In this document: in pieces, positions 61,759 to 64,000 of the stretch
Position numbering within the stretch: the first letter of the stretch is position 1
How the letters are laid out: each line of letters starts with the position of its first letter
Program-made: the position numbers and the translations under genes
From: Stercorarius parasiticus
Lineage: Eukaryota; Chordata; Aves; Charadriiformes; Stercorariidae
DNA: 64,000 nucleotides
Assembly: GCA_013396915.1 (NCBI GenBank)
Contig: VWZL01002032.1
Location: 698,878 to 762,877 of the forward strand
Reading direction: 5' to 3'
Notes under the pieces: model-generated
Databases searched by the model: none
What the model was told of the DNA's origin: nothing
Seen by the model: the letters and a program-made list of their open reading frames with translations, nothing else

Positions 61759-64000
61759 CTAGGGAACAAGCAAACCGACAAAACATATGGGGTTAGGTGA
61801 GTGTGGAAATATTAGAAAGATATGAAAGATGCATCCTCAAATTATTAAAAAGAGCATAAAATATCTATCTTTAAAATACATGCATTTAAAAAGACAAAAA
61901 GAGAAAAATCTGCTGTAATTACCAGGAGAAAATGGCAGAAGTGGTGACATGTGAGACATCCAAACGTGAACAATAGAAACGGTCTTTAAGATGAATCAAC
62001 TGACTAAAAGGAGCTAATATCTACACAAAATTAATACAAACTAATTTAGACACAAACTTTCCAAAGATGTTAGCAAACCAGCAATACCTGGCAATCAGCT
62101 AACATTCTTTAAAATCAGCCAAAAAATCACTAGTCTATCGAGGAGCTGAGTGAAAAAAACAGATAAGTGATTTAGAAAATGTATGCAGCTTGTAGGTGAG
62201 AATGTGGATGTGGATAACTAAGTCTCAGAGGAATGCTACCCCATTGTTAGCTGTTAAAGGGTGTTTAACTAAAAGATTTTGCTTTAAAAAAACACCAAAA
62301 ATAATAATTTCTGTAATCCAAGCGAAAGGCCAAGGCTAAAAGGATAAAATCTCATCATAACGAGAAACTAGACTAACAATTCTGAAAACACTTGCAGCTC
62401 TACACTGTTAAGTTTGCAACACCTACATGTAATGTAATGGATTTTAAATTGTAAACCACTTATAAATTAAATGCTTGAAAGCATCTGAATACACTACTGC
62501 CAAATACTGAAAGACAGTTCTATCTGAAAAGTTGCTTGTTTCCCTCTTTCCTTCTCTCCTCTTCTTACTGTCATAGAATTATTTAGTTACATAATTAATT
62601 ATGTTGCATTTGTAACTCAGTGTTCAGACACTCATCTCCAAGCAGACTCTTCATTTTAAGCATCTGTTTGTCTCCTGTTAATAAAATGAATTATAAGCAC
62701 ACGAACTCCTGCAATTAAATACAAACAATAGTTTCCACCCAACTCGCCTAAAAAACACTGAGAAATTACTGCTGTTCATACAGTGGTAGAAAACACTACA
62801 TAATAATAAAACTGCAAAAACACACACAAGTTTTTTGTTTTTCTGCATCACATATCACCCAGCAAGATTAAAAAAAAAAGCTTTCAGTAACTTGGTCACA
62901 CAGCAACGCGCTGCTGCCGGAGAAGCCACGGCCCCTTTATCAGGCTGCAGAGCGACTGTGGAAGCAGCCCAGTTGCGTGGGGCTTTCACAGGCTTCAAAG
63001 GTCCATAAACATGAGAAGGTGAGGGATCATACCACAGAAGGTGAGACTACAAAACCACCAAGCTGTCAGTTTATCTTCCAGAGCATCCTGGAACAACCTT
63101 CATCCTTGGTTTAGGGATAATCAACAACTTCGAGATTTCCTAAAACAGAGCTGCACCCCTATTGCCCAACCCATGTCTGTATCCAGCAACTTAAAAAGGC
63201 TGCATTTTTGGTCTTGCAGTTCTGACCTCTGCAATTTCCTGTGACAACGGCATGTGCAGCTTGACCAACCAGCCTGCAAAAAAACACTTCCTGCTTTTTG
63301 TTCTAATCTGGCTACCAGATAATTTCAAACCAACACCTTTTATTTCTTGTGTTACAACAAGTTGCAAATACCCATTTCCAGAGGCAACCCCTATCTTGGG
63401 GATGGCAAGGTTCACCCCTGCTGCAACTAAATAACCCTCAATAAAATTTTCCTGAACTTTATTTTTAGCTTGTGCTAAACTTTTATTTTCTCTTGTGCTA
63501 AGAAGAGGGCATGTGCAAGCCCCAGGCCCAGCCCCACAGCACACCAGAACAGAAAGTGGGCTACAGCTATGCAGTTGGTAGGACATTTCCCTCAACAGCC
63601 CAAAAGTCACAGGCACGGACACGGACATGTGATGGACTTAGGATAAATGCAAAAAAGCAGCATGTAGGATGAAGTTACAAGGTCCTTCACATCATAGTGG
63701 CTTTTTGTTTTTCTTCATTTCGAACACAACTAAATATTCTTAGTATTATATTAACAATCAATAAGCTATACTGTTCTGGTTTGGTAAGATGTGATCTTAA
63801 ACTTCCACTGTTTTCTATGTACCCATATACGCACACAGATGTGTGCACCTAGTACAATTTTTTTTTTTTTACTACTAGCTGAAAAGCATTAGAGCTCCCA
63901 CATCGCTTATCATGGTACTTACAACTTGTATGTCGCTTTACTGCGTTGCATTCACTATCCCAAGCTGAAAAGTTCTTGTCTGTTGAGTCTTCCCTTGCAT
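61759..64000 (-). other. CCDC170 upstream intron, partial
   Basis: Sequence upstream of the first visible exon. I could not recognise another CCDC170 exon here, so it is probably a single intron running off the window. A segment at about 62890-63640 is richer in GC than its surroundings and carries a 145-codon minus-strand open frame at 63191-63628 that matches nothing I know. Confidence 0.6.

Larger units (their letters stand above)
50620..64000 (-). other. CCDC170: CCDC170 gene locus, 3' half (partial)
   Basis: Minus-strand gene extent covering five coding exons, their introns and the probable 3' UTR; it continues past the right edge. Visible introns are 59789-61557, 58382-59614, 57251-58138 and 51242-57013. 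Joined in order, the exons give one open frame of 351 codons plus stop with no internal stop. This fits the C-terminal half of vertebrate CCDC170, about 715 residues in human as I recall it. From the literature, CCDC170 is a coiled-coil protein linked to the Golgi and microtubules, and its human gene lies directly upstream of ESR1, with which it forms fusion transcripts in breast cancer. The left boundary depends on the inferred poly(A) site. Identity rests on remembered similarity and was not confirmed by alignment. Confidence 0.88.

Overview
The window is vertebrate nuclear DNA, most likely from a bird: AT-rich, nearly free of genes, with only a few interspersed repeats, and those I recognise all belong to the CR1 LINE family. 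Two are of the younger avian type (about 46619-47036 and 6519-6765). Three are old, decayed CR1 copies of a kind shared with turtles and crocodilians (about 400-1600, 18080-18265, 25390-25910). There are no operons, CRISPR arrays or other prokaryotic features. The species cannot be named from the sequence.

The only protein-coding gene I can support is the 3' half of CCDC170 (coiled-coil domain containing 170) on the minus strand. Five consecutive coding exons are visible, in transcription order 61758-61558, 59788-59615, 58381-58139, 57250-57014 and 51241-51041. All begin and end in phase 0 and have AG/GT splice sites. Together they encode 351 residues of mostly coiled-coil protein, ending in a TGA stop. 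The upstream exons lie beyond the right edge or were not recognised between 61759 and 64000. A poly(A) signal at 50639-50644 would give a 3' UTR of about 400 nt.

Everything left of about 50,600 looks non-coding. In other vertebrates CCDC170 is followed in the same orientation by ESR1 (oestrogen receptor alpha). This roughly 50 kb is therefore probably the CCDC170-ESR1 intergenic region, in which distal ESR1 5' UTR exons, promoters and enhancers would be expected. I found no ESR1 coding exon, so the ESR1 body should lie left of position 1. This is inferred from synteny, not seen. Candidate regulatory patches are a CpG-rich patch at 35440-35560, a motif-dense stretch at 35900-36290, a GC-rich block at 45290-46350 and a TAAT-rich stretch at 40090-40175.

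Local structure includes a 74-base gap (33422-33495), an 8-base gap inside a poly-G tract (60604-60651), single N bases at 6731 and 11564, a long poly-T run inside a CR1 fragment, and two clear inverted repeats (10375-10410 and 16122-16146). I saw no convincing new biological system. The findings are mainly candidate regulatory and structural elements.
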